Below are positions 11,649-24,492 of a DNA stretch of 64,000 nucleotides, piece by piece (the first letter of the stretch is position 1; every line of letters begins with the position of its first letter). The translations under genes were made by a program, and so were the position numbers. The notes under the pieces are model-generated. The model searched no databases. It saw only the letters and a list, made by a program, of their open reading frames with translations, and was not told where the DNA came from. Origin of the DNA: Spisula solida. Its lineage: Eukaryota; Mollusca; Bivalvia; Venerida; Mactridae. Location: NCBI GenBank assembly GCA_947247005.1, contig OX365953.1, positions 27,030,784 to 27,094,783 of the forward strand, given 5' to 3'.

Positions 11649-14010
11649 CCTCGGCTAGTCCCTCCGTTACTGTTTTTAACTTGGCTAGTCCCTCCATGAC
11701 TGTTTTTTTCTTGGCTAGACCCTCAATGACTGATTTATACTTGGCTAGACCCTCAATGACTGGTTTATCCTTGGCTAGACCCTCAATGACTAATTTATCC
11801 TTAGCTAGTCCCACCATGACTGGTTTATCCTCGACTAGTCCCTCCATGACTGGTTTATCCTCGGCTAGTCCCTCCATGACTGGTTTATCCTCGACTTGTC
11901 CCTCCATGACTGGTTTATCCTTGGCTAGTCCCTCCATGACTGGTTTATCCTCGACTAGTCCCTCCGTGACTGGTTTATCCTCAGCTAGTCCCTCCGTGAC
12001 TGGTTTATCCTCAGCTAGTCCCTCCATTACTCGTTTATCCTTGGCTAGTCCCTCCATGACTGGTTTATCCTTGGCTAGTCCCTCCATGACTGGTTTATCC
12101 TCGACTAGTCCCTCCGTAACTGGTTTATCCTCAGCTAGTCCCTTCGTGACTGGTTTATCCTCAGCTAGTCCCTCCATTACTCGTTCATCCTTGGCTAGTC
12201 CCTCCATGACTGGTTTATCCTTGGCTAGTTCCTCCATGACTGGTTTATCCTCAGCTAGTCCCTCCATGACTGGTTTATCCTCGGCTAGTCCCACCATGAC
12301 TGGTTTATCCTCGACTAGTCCTTCAATGACTGGTTTATCCTCAGCTAGTCCCTCCATGACTGGTTTATCCTCGGCAAGTCCCACCATGACTGGTTTATCC
12401 TTGGCTAGTCCCACCATGACTGGTTTATCCTCAGCTAGTCCCTCCATGACTGGTTTATCCTCAGCTAGTCCCTCCATGACTGGTTTATCCTCGGCTAGTC
12501 CCACCATGACTGGTTTATCCTGTGCTAGTCCCTTCATGACTGGTTTATCCTCGGCTAGTCCCTCCATGACTGGTTTATCCTCGACTAGTCCCTCCATGAC
12601 TGGTTTATCCTCGGCTAGTCCCTCCATGACTGGTTTTTTCTTGGCTTGTCCCTCAATGACTGATTTATCCTCGACTAGTCTGGTTTATCCTCGCATTGTC
12701 CCTCCATGACTGGTTTATCCTCAGCTAGACCCACCATGACTGGTTTATCCTCGGATTGTTCCTCCATGACTTGTTTATCCTCGGATTATTCCTCCATGAC
12801 TGGTTTATCCTCGGATTGTTCCTCCATGACTGACTGGTTTATCCTTGGATTGTTCCTTCATGACTGGTTTATCATCGGATTGTTCCTCCATGACTGTTTA
12901 TCATCGGATTGTTCCTCCATGACTGACTGGTTTATCCTTGGATTGTTCCTTCATGACTGGTTTATTCTCGGATTATTCCTCCATGACTGGTTTATCATCG
13001 GATTGTTCCTCCATTACTGGTTTATACTCGGATTGTTCCTCCATGACTGGTTTATCCTCGAAATATTCCTCCATGACTGGTTTATCCTCGGATTGTTCCT
13101 CCACCACTGACTGGTTTATCCTTGGATTGTTCCTTCATGACTGGTTTATCCTCGGATTATTCCTCGATGACTGTTTATCATCGGATTGTTCCTCCATGAC
13201 TGGTTTATCCTCGGATTTTCCTCCATGACTTGTTTATCCTCGGATTGTCCCCCCATGACGGGTTTATCCTCAGCTAGACCCACCATGACTGATTTATCCT
13301 CGGGTTGTTCCTCCATGACTGGCTTATCCCCAGATAGTCCCTCCATTACTGGTTTATCCTCGGCTAGTCTACCCATGACTCGTTTATCCTCAGAAAGTCC
13401 CTCCATGACTGGTTTTTCTTCGGCTAGTCCCACCATGACTGATTTATCCTCAGCTAGTCCCTCCATGACTGGTTTATCCTCAGTTGGTCCCTTCATGACA
13501 GATGTATCATCGGCTAGTCCCTCCATGACTGGTGTTTTCTTGACCAGTCCCTCTATGGCTGGGTTATCATATTACTAGTTCCTCTAAGGCTGGTTTATCA
13601 TTGACTAGTCCCTCTATGATGTTTTTTTCTTAGCTAGTCTCTATTTGACTGGTTTATCATTGACTAGTCCCTCTATGGCTGGTATATTATTGACTTGTCC
13701 CTCTATGGCTGGTTTGTCATTGACTAGTCTCTCTATGACTGGTTTTTCATTGACTAGTCCCTTCATAATGTTTTTTTCTTAGCTAGTTCCTTTATGACTG
13801 GTTGATCATTGGCTAGTCCCTCTATGACTGGTTTATCATTGATTAGTACCTCAATGACTGGTTTTTCTTCGACTAGACACTCCATGCCTGACGGCTCGGC
13901 TAGTCCCTCCATGCCTGGTTATATATTGGCCAGTCCCTCCATAACTGGTTTTGTCATGGCCAGTCCCTTTATGGCTGGTTTATCATTGACTAGTTCCTCT
14001 TTGACAGATA
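11649..14010. repeat. 30-bp minisatellite (about 79 units)
   Basis: Unit of 30 bp (ctagtccctccatgactggt then ttatcctcgg). Three zones are visible: 11649-12700 with the ctagtccctcc form, 12700-13300 with a ggattgttcctcc form and several short out-of-phase units, and 13300-14010 with diverged forms. Long ORFs run on both strands (a decapeptide of the type EGLAEDKPVM on minus, SPSMTGLSSA on plus). Variation among units changes the amino acid about as often as not (Glu to Lys, Ala to Val, Met to Val or Thr), so there is no sign of protein constraint. Confidence 0.97.
11951..12250. repeat. 150-bp higher-order repeat, two copies, inside the 30-bp array
   Basis: Five consecutive 30-bp units with a distinctive order of variants (tcgac, tcagc, tcagc with attactcg, ttggc, ttggc) at 11951-12100 recur at 12101-12250 with about four differences. 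This shows duplication of a five-unit block. Confidence 0.9.
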
Positions 14011-14795
14011 TCAACTATTGTTATGACAAAAAAACTTAATTTATTTTATTTATTTGTGCACTAAATCTCGTATATTGGTCAGACGATAGACGAATAGCAT
14101 TAACTTTGTTGGCAACAAGAAACATAGTTGCATTGCTATCAATTAATGGCAGGACTGGTCAATGTTCGATGTAGATCTAACCAGTGACAATATATCATCT
14201 TGCTCGGGAAAATAAACTGACACCAAATTCACTTCATAGATACGATCAGGGGAAAGATTTATCGCGTAGGATGTCTACTAAATTGTCAGTCTTCGATTAA
14301 TGAACGTCACTTAAAACGCGAAATGAGAAAACAAAAACGGATTCGATTCTAATCATGAAATGGCCCTGGAATCATAAAACAAACACGATTAAGAGACGAG
14401 TTTACGGGAGAGTTGGTCGGACGCTCACAAGATTTCATTAAATATCTCCATGTTTTTTGTCACCACGAATCAGATAGTTATTCCCTGATAGGATATTATC
14501 TCTAATAAAAATAACCGGCTATGAGTTTGTTCGTTTTATTTAATTTAATAAAACCCACCAAAGCTGTTGTAATCAGATAATGGGCAATAGTTAATGCAAT
14601 TCATATATTTATAGAATCGCCGGCGAAATAATGCTGTCATAGATGATTATGTTAAGTGTGTTGGGCAGTGATATATAGTAATAGTGACAATGTGCATGGC
14701 TAGTATGGTGTTTGGAGTAAGATCTGAATACAAAAGAGAAACAATATAGGGTAATATAAAATCCAAATTGAACTATAAGGTGTTATATACGTTTA
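14011..14795. other. No gene or repeat recognised
   Basis: Unique AT-rich sequence. Confidence 0.5.
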
Positions 14796-15040
14796 TCGCT
14801 GGCTTAGAATTAGAAGGTCGTAAGTACGACCTTATAAGACTCATGCATATTTGAAATCTGCATCTCAAGGCGCTCCTTGTGAGCCTGTTTTCATGAAAAT
14901 CGGAATTGGTCAAGTTGACCAAACTGAAGTTTTAAAAGCTTGTTTTTCGATAAGTGAAGAGTAGTTTTAAGAGAGTTTTTTTTCTTGTTTTCTAAAAATA
15001 TTGGTTTTGTACTTACGACCTTCTAATTCTAAGCCAGCGA
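14796..15040. mobile_element. 245-bp MITE with perfect 32-bp TIRs and TA duplication
   Basis: The left end tcgctggcttagaattagaa continuing to gtaagtac is an exact inverted match to the right end gtacttacgacc...gccagcga; the arms are 14796-14827 and 15009-15040. TA dinucleotides flank both ends (14794-14795 and 15041-15042), as expected for Tc1/mariner-type insertion. There is no room for a transposase, so it is non-autonomous. The perfect arms suggest recent activity or gene conversion between arms. Confidence 0.88.
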
Positions 15041-15289
15041 TATGTAACATAAGTCTGTCATCGAGGCCTTTATAGTACTATCTAGATATTGATAATTATG
15101 TTACAGATTTAGATGTTAAAGACATAAAGGCAATTTTTAATAAAGTAAAAATATAAGCATTGGTGTCACATATACGTATATCATTTAGTGTTTTTAGTTT
15201 ATATTAATCTATTTTAGGTCGATTGTGGAACAATAACAATCACTTAAATTAATTACCCTCAGCACATCACTCCTGATGTTATTCATCGT

Positions 15290-15463
15290 CACGAAGGTAT
15301 GAGAAAGGAGAAACCATATTCCTCCCTTTTATGCCTCGAGCGTCTAGCAAGGGAAATCCTGGTACCATTCTATTACGTCTTTGGTGTGACGTGGCCTGGG
15401 ATCGAATCCGGGACCTTCCGCACTCGACGCGGACCCTCTACTATTAGGTTATCGAGGAGGCGG
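15290..15463 (-). repeat. tRNA-like repeat, probable SINE head
   Basis: Read on the minus strand from 15463, it shows an A-box-like region, a five-pair anticodon stem (tccgc / gcgga) around loop gtcgagt with T33 and CGA at the anticodon position, and a B-box-like gattcgatcc. The acceptor and T stems do not pair well, so it is not a working tRNA. About 100 bp of body follows towards 15290. A short plus-strand ORF here is incidental. Confidence 0.5.
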
Positions 15464-18400
15464 TATATCCTTTGCAATGTAACATACTAAAACGTATATG
15501 AGTGGAAAAGCACATACAGACTTCCGTTGTTTATTGTGTAAATGCCCAAATTCGGATATATATCACTACCATGGATACGCATGCCCACAACACTAAAGGA
15601 TATCACTATTATTCGGGCCCAATAGCCCCTTTTAAAGATAGCTTTGAAAGTTGGTTCACGAAAACAGAAATACTTTACGTACTTGTTATCAACCTATAGA
15701 GTTACCAGTCCCTGTGGAATTGCGTTGAAATTCAGCGGCACCAAAGAGATTTTATATTTCTAAAGAAGGATGCTAAAGCTAGACAAAGGGGATTGGGGTT
15801 TGGCCAAAAATAGGTCCAGAATTCGGCATGTTGCCGTAAAAAAGAAGTTATTCACGCAAGGGTCACTGTCATATCGTAATGCCGGGAGCAATGTTCAAAT
15901 GTAGTTTCACTTTCGCCGGATGTATCCAGTTTTTCACAGCGCGCTGCAAGTCTGTAATGTGCAGGGGACACTATCTATATGGAGACCATGTGACCGTCAA
16001 GAAAACTCGTAAACTATGTCGGGTGTCCTCAGGATAAAGAATGTCCAATCATTATATTCGTCCTTTCATACAATCATTTGACCACAACCTTCCAGAAGTA
16101 ACGGTTCATAAAAATATCGCAGTTAACATTTATGGACACGCAAGATGGTACGTTCACATTGATTAAACATTTGAAAGACTTGACAAAGGGTAACTATCGT
16201 GAGGTTGGATGTTTAGGTGGTTGTTCGTCATCGATACATCCTTCATTAGTCTGTAGTATGTTGGTGTTCAGTAAAATTGCATAATATAAACCGAATCTCA
16301 AAACTGAAACTGGACGACATGCAGATTACTATCACCCTTCTGCATTAGGCATAGATGATCACGGTATGCCATATACCAATACTATATACGCATCCACTGG
16401 TCTGGTGCCGGTGCCTCATGAAAAACACAAGTTCTATTAATTTGACAAATTTAACGAAGTGCGCATGTGCGAATGCTGTGCGTTTTGCGACATGAAAAAT
16501 ATAAGTTGGACAGCAATGGCTAATCGATGGTTAATAAGCAAAGTGACAGAACGTTGTCTGTAATCGATGGTAGAGTGAACTAGAACATTTTAAACTAATG
16601 TCCTTTCCCTGGTTACAAGGACCCTTTCGTTCTAATCTGACTACATGCAATAACAATTTAATGTCATTGGTTTTGATCGAATTATGCAGCTCCACCGACT
16701 GCCAGTAAGGCAAATGTCCATTCTAGTAGGACAGAGAAATATCGGCAGAACTGGCGGAAAATTGTCATTTTCTACATGACTGGTAATCTAAGTTCTATTA
16801 CTACTTCAAAATAACATGTAATCTTATTTCCCAACAATCGTGGTGGGAATCAGCGTCGTCTTTGGTCCAAAGACTCGTCTTGCCTAAGGCTGCGTACGAG
16901 CTAGTATCCAGTCTCAAATTATCCGATAACGGCTCTTGTTTGCCGATAAACTAATTTTCGGATAAACCATTTGACCAGAAAATGTCGTAAATTGTGTTTA
17001 CTTGAATGATGCCTGTGATCAGGTCTTCTCTGTTTTATGATTTTATTCCATTGTATCTGCCTGAAACTCACCATATTTAGCTGTTTAAATGACACGTAAC
17101 ATCTGTCGTTTACGATTTAAATACATTACTTACATATTTCTACGTCTACATTGAATCGTATTTTACGTTTAATCTACCAGGAAGATATGTATATCACTTG
17201 CAGAACATAGTTTTGAGAGTACTTCAATAGCATTAACGAAAATTAATTGCCAGTCATGTTTATTTAGTACACATATACACTGAAACTTCGTTAATTCAAG
17301 AAATTTATACGAGATATTGCCATAGATCGCATCACCTTCAAAATGAAGAGTTTCTCAATTTCCTCCAAATTGAAGATTGCTCATGTCATGTGACTCAGAG
17401 ACGGAATGAGTTACGTTTCCTCGCCTTAGGACGTTTGTTCTATTTCAAGCATGTGTTTTGATTATACAAGTAAACTAGATTACTTGACTTCCGGATTCGT
17501 AAATCAGGAAAATAGGAAAATTAGACAGTAGTATACTTTTGACTATTTTTATAATTCCGATTTTATGTGTATACACAGACATTATACATTATATACGAAG
17601 CATTCCGCATGACTCAAAGTACGAGGTATGCCGAGTGACTAACGCCGGATACCCGTTTCGGACCTGTGTTTATACAGACAAGACTGTTGTTTTCAAGCAA
17701 TGCTTTGGTGAAAGATATGTGTCTTTTCACTTTCATAAAATTAAGGAGAAAAAACGATGAAGTAAAAACTTCGGCAACTTCAAAAGAGCTCATTAAATAA
17801 ACATTTACCCCCCTCACTTCACCACCGAACCGACATCTTGAATGTATAAGCCACGTGACTGTTAACTGCCTACAAGTTGTATCAATTTATAACCATGTTA
17901 CTGTACATTAAACCAGCATTACGCCAAAATCATTTTTGATCATAGAAAAAGGCAGATATATCATGCTACATAAATAACACTATTTGCATCGCTATTAAAC
18001 AGTTCCATTTGGACAATGATACGTTGATCTACGTATTAACTACAATCATATCAAATGACCCAAAGAAAGAAAATGATATATTTTTCAGGTATACTTATGT
18101 TTTCGAGTGAATGGACTTTGTAATAGATGTAAATACATTTTGACATATTTTTTCCAATAAAACTAATATAATAATGTAGTGAGTGAATTTTGTAATAAGT
18201 ATAATTATTTTGAGTTTTTTTTTAAAAAAATTGGTAAATTATTATAAGTTATTCACAAATTCATGTTATGTATAAAAATTAGTTCTGATTTTTTTTGTAT
18301 CCACGCGTTAATATCGGCTTCATTCTTTTTGCCAGGACAACAATATGATTTTGTATAAATAAAGTTGAAACTTAGATATGCTGTGTATGTTTGAAGTTCA

Positions 18401-19095
18401 TGCTTTGTGAAGAAATTATTGAAAGAACACAGCTGAGATAGGCAAGACTAACACCTGCTTTCCCTGTTAATTACACTAAAATCATATTATTTAGCGAATA
18501 AGACTTTTCAGAAAATTGCCGCAAAGTTATTAACCTGATGCTAGGAAAGAAAATTGAACCTCTATAGATTTCATATTTATTCTAGAGATCATTTTTGTGA
18601 GTGAATGCGACTTTAAGGGTATTAATATCGACCAAATTTGCCAACAATATGTTTTGGGTCAATTTTAAAGATCTTACAGTATTTCGGTGCGTCTTGACAA
18701 TTTCCATAGAATGGCTGCGTTTGTTTGTATAAAATAAACTGTAAGTATGATTCCGACAAGCTGGTATACGTCATAGTCTGTGGCCACCTGTACGGATTGT
18801 TATTCACCTCTGGCGATTTTAACATATGCTGTTATTTACATATATGTATACCACGTGATATGGGATGGGGAGATATGGTTCATAGTACAAACCGCGCCGC
18901 CTACGCCCTCTCGAACCAGACCACCTCCATGTGTTCGTTACTCAATGCTGGTCCGTCCTGTCAAAGAATCCAGTCCAAACATAATAAGTAATACTAAATA
19001 TGATAAATAAACGATTAATTATTTAATTTTATACATTAATAAAGATAATTTTATTTTCAATATAATATACAGGTCAGAGGCCCGTGAGGTTAATA
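15464..19095. other. Long unique AT-rich stretch, no gene seen
   Basis: 3.6 kb without a convincing ORF, tandem repeat or element. Small ORFs at 16531-16713, 17539-17760 and 18622-19010 occur on both strands and lack any family signature. Confidence 0.5.
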
Positions 19096-19097
19096 TA

Positions 19098-19220
19098 CGA
19101 GGGGTGTATGATAAGTAAGTGGACTTTATTCATTGTTATATTGTCAAATCAATTTCCTCGTCAAATAAAGTATTTATTATTATTTTTATTATTATTCGAT
19201 GAACTTATCATACAACCTCG
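19098..19220. mobile_element. 123-bp mariner-type MITE
   Basis: The left terminus cgaggggtgtatgataagta is matched, inverted, by the right terminus, which reads cgaggttgtatgataagttc on the minus strand. TA flanks each end (19096-19097 and 19221-19222). The cgaggg-type terminus and TA duplication are characteristic of mariner elements. The interior is only about 75 bp of AT-rich DNA including an (att)n-like run. Confidence 0.82.
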
Positions 19221-19222
19221 TA

Positions 19223-19514
19223 CATAAATGCGCAACATGTTAGCAAACATGGCAACAACAAGTGTACGAGGTGTATATATATATATATCTTCATGAAAAA
19301 TAAATCATATTAATCGTATGCAAATTTGTTCGAAATATGTCACTATATTAAGCAGATTGTTCACACTGATTGTCGTAATGCTCGATATGTACAAATGAAG
19401 CATGTAAAATAATGCATTATTGAATAATCTGCTTGATAAATACAAACGTACAGTGATCTATACTGAAAATGAAAATTGAATTCTCATATCAATCTGCATA
19501 AGCGTTATATAAAC
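19223..19514. other. AT-rich spacer with a (TA)n tract
   Basis: Includes a short (ta)n microsatellite at about 19273-19289. Nothing else is recognised. Confidence 0.6.
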
Positions 19515-19755
19515 AAGAGATGTTTGTAAAACACGCCAGTATGCCCCATGGTAGCCAAATGGTCACTGTGACCTATACCTCAAAATCAATAAGGGTCTTC
19601 CACTGTTGATGACCAACCTCCATGTAAAGTTTGAAGAACCTAGAGCAAAGAGTTCTTGAGTTATGGAACGGAAACCATATGGTCTACCGACAGACTGACT
19701 GACCGACGTGTGCATAGCAATATACCCCCTCATCAAAGATGGGGGGCGTAATTAT
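19515..19755 (+). repeat. Dispersed mollusc-type repeat ending in a ccccct/agggggg hairpin
   Basis: Begins near acaagagatgtttgtaaaac, continues through cactgtgacctatacctcaa, gtaaagtttgaagaaccta and gaccgacgtgtgcatagcaa, and ends in a hairpin (accccctcatc, aaa, gatggggggc). This block order is familiar to me as a high-copy repeat of mollusc genomes. The terminal hairpin is reminiscent of a Helitron 3' end, but the following bases (gtaattat) lack the CTRR terminus, so I leave the class open. Confidence 0.6.
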
Positions 19756-21124
19756 ATAATCTGCAGAAAGGATGAGACTTTTATTTTATGCGTTTGAACT
19801 CCATGTTGCTAGTCGAAGCCGGGAAGTCATTGATGAATCTGGCAGGACGACGCACTAACGACTTTCTCAACCGAACACAAACAAACAGCCACGGCCACCG
19901 TCACTACAATTTCATTAATAGACTTTCTGGGTGAAACTTTAGAGGAAGGATTTGACAATATTCAACAATATTTTGAGGATGAAAGTTCCTTTACAAAGCA
20001 AAAACAACTTGCAAATTAAGCACATTAAGAAATGCGCACTTTAGTGCAGATAATTGCAACTGTGGGTTTACAATATACGTTTCTTATCTGTTTATATACC
20101 GTACGCATTATCGTAACTTTTCAGTAGAGAGACGTGCCATGACTAAGATGTAGTCCTTTACGCTAACTTGTCAAGTGTTTATTGTTTGTTCCATATTGTT
20201 CAATGGCCAAATTTGGTAATCTGTTTGATAAACGATGATTTTTGCGTGTCAATCGAACTACCATTTCAATAAATCAGCACGATTTGGACTGTAACATATA
20301 ATTACCTCCATACATGTGCATGTAACGGTCATTATTTATTACTTCATTTGCCAAAGGTATACATACAACCAGTTAACTTATATAGTCGAGGAGTCGGACA
20401 TACATTTTGAGACACCTGTATGACTTATGATGCAAAATCAACAGTGTTCTCCCGGAAGTACGCTGCATTTTTTTTCAAATACATGTGCATATTTCACTCA
20501 ATACATTGGTATAATACACTAATTATTATATATATTATAATGTTAATTACCAATATTAATACAGTCCCAAGGCAACATATAGACAAACCCAGAAAGTAAG
20601 GCGATACGGACATATGTGATATTTCAATCCCATTTGTTATTACGAGAAGGTTAAAAATGCTGATCTAAAATAAACGCACTGTTGAAAGACCAACGTTTTG
20701 CCCCTGAAGCCGTGATAGACACCTGCGTAGGAAACTTATGTAAAACTGTATAAAGTATTTCATTCAGCGAAATGTGTGAATATTGAATGATTTACAGCAC
20801 ATAAATCTCGCTTGTATACGCCTGAATGTTTGGCTTATCGAGTTGGGGGGTATTTATCTCGGCTCTGTTGACTTGTACACCGCGCCTTGGGCACTGAGCG
20901 AGCGTTGAACAGGTTTGTACAGACTAACATGAAACAAGTCTTCTCACGCGGTCGTACTTCATGTCTGTGTACATGTATGAATGTTCCAATGATACTTAAT
21001 ATTTAACAAAACTTGACGAGGTATAAAACTGAGTTTATCGAGACTGGTCATATAACTGCAGCATCTGGATGGCTGTCAAGCTTAAATATTGACCAATGAC
21101 AACACTGCAATAAACGAAATTTAT
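19756..21124. other. No gene or repeat recognised
   Basis: Unique AT-rich sequence. Confidence 0.5.
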
Positions 21125-21291
21125 GACGTAACGTCAAACGTTGCGACCCATAAGCGTAACACAAAACGGTCAACGTCAGTGTATTTTGATACCTTTTTGA
21201 CAAAATAGGATCAATAATTATTAAATACTACACATTTTTTAATATCACACCAACGAATTTTAGCATGGGTCGCAACTTTTGACGTTACGTC
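21125..21291. mobile_element. 167-bp inverted-repeat element with CRE-like ends
   Basis: The 26-bp left arm (gacgtaacgtcaaacgttgc + gaccca, 21125-21150) is matched inverted by 21266-21291 with one difference. The outer 11 bp, gacgtaacgtc, is itself nearly palindromic and resembles a CREB/ATF site. No clear target duplication is visible. It is most simply a MITE; a conserved regulatory hairpin is the alternative. Confidence 0.7.
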
Positions 21292-21568
21292 TTTGTCTTA
21301 TCATTTAGTAACTTTTGTATATTAACAAACTGAGATACAACATAGAAAGTAATGATCGTTTGCTTCAACAACTCTCATTGCTAACTTATTTACTGCTCGT
21401 AACGCCTTCTGGCATGTAGGACTTCAACAAAGGACTTCTACCGGAGTCAGAGTTTGTCTGTGACTAATTTTGATTGTTCCCCCCAAGAATGTCCCATACT
21501 ATTCAGCTCAGATTTAACGGAGCACCACCATGTCAGTTTTGGTATTCAATCTTTTCTTTTGCCTATAA

Positions 21569-21984
21569 GCGGATTCAGCTCAGTGGTAACGCACTGGACT
21601 ATCAAACCAGAGGTCGTGGGTTCAATCCCCGACATCGGAACTTGACATTTCTGAAATATTTATAATATTTTCCGCTATATCTGATCGAGTGTAATGCAAA
21701 GTATCTGGATAAAGGTGCCAGGATGCTGTGTATCGATGCTATACACCGTGCACATTAAAAAACCAGACTGTCTATTCGAAATAAGAGCTAGGCGCACTTC
21801 TGCAGGGCGAACATGTCTGTATTTAATGTAACTCTCTCCCTTTCAGGGGCTTTCTCTCAGTTAGACCATGCTGTATCTGCACTGGTCGAGGATGCACCTG
21901 CGCCCATGTGGCTGCAACACTATAATGTAACGTGTGTTCGCATGAAAAAGGCGCTATATGAATCTGGTATATTTATTTATTCAT
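21569..21984 (+). mobile_element. tRNA-derived SINE, copy 1 (about 416 bp)
   Basis: The head is tRNA-like: gcggattcagctcagtggta carries the A box, and gtgggttcaatcccc the B box. The anticodon arm ctgga/ctatcaa/accag has T33 and ATC in the anticodon position. The body matches 32193-32609 (reverse strand) throughout at the same length. The tail gcgctatatgaatctggtat then atttattta resembles 3' tails shared by LINE/SINE partners. Short ORFs at 21454-22028 are incidental. Transcription would be by RNA polymerase III. Confidence 0.88.
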
Positions 21985-24228
21985 TAGCCTTCAGTTGTCC
22001 AATTTTCCTTTCTCGTGATATTTCCTAGCCCTAAGATTCCAACTATGGTTGGCGGCATGTCAACTTGATGGTTTTGATTAAGCAGGTTCTCATTTGAAAT
22101 GTTTTCTCAGCCAAAAGATGCGTAATATTCTGCTCAAGCTTTTGGTATGAACTGTTGACAACGTGACTCTAAAATGACTCTCATATTGCATTTTTTTTAA
22201 TTTTCCAGATATTCGAAGACTACTGTTGTATGAAATCGAAAAGCACGAATATGTAGCCACGATCCCGTTCACTTATGTTAGGTAAACAATCTACCAGGAA
22301 GTATAAGACACAGTGCGCATGATTTTTCAGAAGTTTGTAAACATTTGTTAATAATTTTGATTGTACCGTTTATCATTGTACATCCTATAAAGCCTAGTGA
22401 CAGAGCGTCCCTTTTACTGTGGAATTCAAATACGGTACCAACGTTTTGTGTTCATTTAATTCACGAGTAGGGTCGTAATTCATTTCTCGTAAATTTGGCT
22501 CTGTATTTTTTATGCAATTAAGGTTTTTTTCTTGTCGTGGGAAGATCATTGAACATGCAAAAACGGATTTCGGATTCGGCTACAAAACTGTCTAAAACAA
22601 ACCATTTTATTAGTTTTTATGTCGTAAAAGACAATAGCATTGTTCCGTTTTGTGACATGTCGTAAAACAATGTTGTATCAGAGTATTACTAAGTATACGG
22701 TCGCGATTTTCGTTTTTTTCCTGGAATTTGCTAATAAACTTAAGTCTATCTGAATCTGTGTCAATTCTATTTAACATGAATGGTGCTACAAGAATGACAA
22801 TATATCATAAATCTCGACAAACTATAGATTTGCAGCCATACTGCAATGCGCGAAGTATGGCCATGCAGTCAGCAGCAAACTTGGTAAAATACATCAGGGG
22901 ATATGTTCATATGACGTTTGTAGTGTATGCGATCGTCACAAGTAAATAATGATTGCAGCTCCTCCAGTCGGACCCACTGCTCTCTGTGCAATTTTGGTAA
23001 AGAAAATACTCAAAACACTAGAGTATAAGTTTTTGCCGGACCCTAAAATCGCATCGAGATCAGGTGGTCTGACCGCGTCATGGCGAAGAAGGTGAATTCG
23101 ACTAAAATGCTAGTTGTACATCCATCAATGATCATCCCTCGTACAGTCGAAAACGGTTCAACGTGTCTCCACACCACAACTACTGTACAATCAATAATTT
23201 TGGCGGGTATCAAATTTCGCGGATTGTGATAACAAGTTAATTTGGTTGTTTCTTTAGTTCGTGAATTTCAAATATTGTAAGAAAATCTCTTGAAACATAT
23301 TTTGAAGTGAATTATTCGATGGGATTTAATTTCGAGATCAAGTTCATCGGCGAAATCAACGAAATTTAATCAACCGCGAATATTAATAACTTTATAGTAT
23401 CAAAAAATGGTTTTGATACAAGTTATACCACATACACACATATACTATAAGTATAATGTTGATCTCATTCAGTGTTAAAACAACATAGGTATAGTGCGTG
23501 TATTTAATGAATGTCAAACTTCAATAGTATTCCAGATAACAATCGTCTTTTATTTCTTTCAAATAGGAACTTACTCTTAACTACAATGACAAATTCTTTA
23601 TGATCATTTTTCGCTCATCCTAGTTTAAACTTGTACAGCACATTATGCATCCCAAAAACTTAATTTTAAGACATCACTGGTTTGTTTTCCTTGGAAAGTT
23701 GATTCAAAGCGTTGTCATTGACTGGCGGACGGTGTTTCCCGCGGGTGTAATGTGATCAAAGTACAGTTCTTGTCAGCTTCCGGTTCCTGTCAGCGCCACC
23801 TGCACAACTGTCAGGAACTCACAGAAGCTATCTCAGAAAACCCTGAAATTCAAACCGGGGACTCATCAATTATTTACAAAGAATGCTGATAATAAAAGTA
23901 AGAACACTGATTATGAATCGAGGCATGTATTTTCGTGACTGAATCGATATTATACTTCGACGTCACATTATCCCATCGTTCTATCGCAATCCTCCATAAT
24001 ACTTCTCTTTTCAAACTTGAGACCAACCATATCTACCGACGAAATACCGGAGTTTGTTTCGGTATTATTCGGTATTGTTTCCGGTAGTTTCCGGTACACA
24101 TCGATAATGTTTTTAATTTATTTGACGTTACTAAAATTTAAATACAGACATGACTGGGTCGATTCAGCCGGCTGTACATTTAGCCCATTTCTGATTTTCG
24201 AGAGCTGGTCGGCTAAAACACTCGGTGC
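21985..24228. other. No gene recognised
   Basis: AT-rich unique DNA. About 23200-23390 (ggcgggtatcaaatttcgcg ... caaccgcgaa) may be a small dispersed repeat, but I see no second copy in the window. Confidence 0.45.
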
Positions 24229-24492
24229 TCAGCGGCAGTTACAGCATATTGACCAATCTACTTTCCTTTTAGACATCGTTCCATGCACCTGTGCAAAGCG
24301 GAGCATTCGGTGTATTTCTTGCTTAGATAAATTAAGCAGCGATACAGATGGAGATTGAACCCAAAATGTATGCCCAGCTACCTCTAAACCATTAAACTGA
24401 AAGAGTGAGATTTTAGCTCGTAGATCCTGACCGACAATTGGATCATCGAATGAGCAACAAAATAGTCTGGGCTCGTCATAATTGTAATACAA
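24229..24492 (-). CDS. Candidate 3'-terminal coding exon, unknown protein
   Basis: On the minus strand a good splice acceptor (ttgtattgcag, AG just before 24492) opens directly into an 87-codon reading frame ending in TGA at 24229-24231. The predicted peptide has a mixed, protein-like composition (for example YNYDEPRLFCCSFDDP and RMLRFAQVHGTMSKRK), unlike the Phe/Leu/Ile-rich random ORFs around it. There is no domain I recognise, no polyadenylation signal was confirmed and no upstream exon was found. It could be a chance ORF, or an exon of a gene with long introns. Confidence 0.22.
   Translation of the reverse strand: MYYNYDEPRLFCCSFDDPIVGQDLRAKISLFQFNGLEVAGHTFWVQSPSVSLLNLSKQEIHRMLRFAQVHGTMSKRKVDWSICCNCR

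Noticed and set aside
11644..13578. Decapeptide-repeat protein (EGLAEDKPVM type) on the minus strand
   Set aside because: The opposite strand is equally open, unit variation shows no protein constraint, and the frame breaks where unit length slips at 12700-13200.
15388..15463. Functional tRNA-Ser(CGA) gene
   Set aside because: Only the anticodon arm pairs; acceptor and T stems are mismatched, so it is a tRNA-derived repeat at best.
19515..19755. Helitron 3' end
   Set aside because: A terminal hairpin is present, but no CTRR end and no 5' TC start could be shown.
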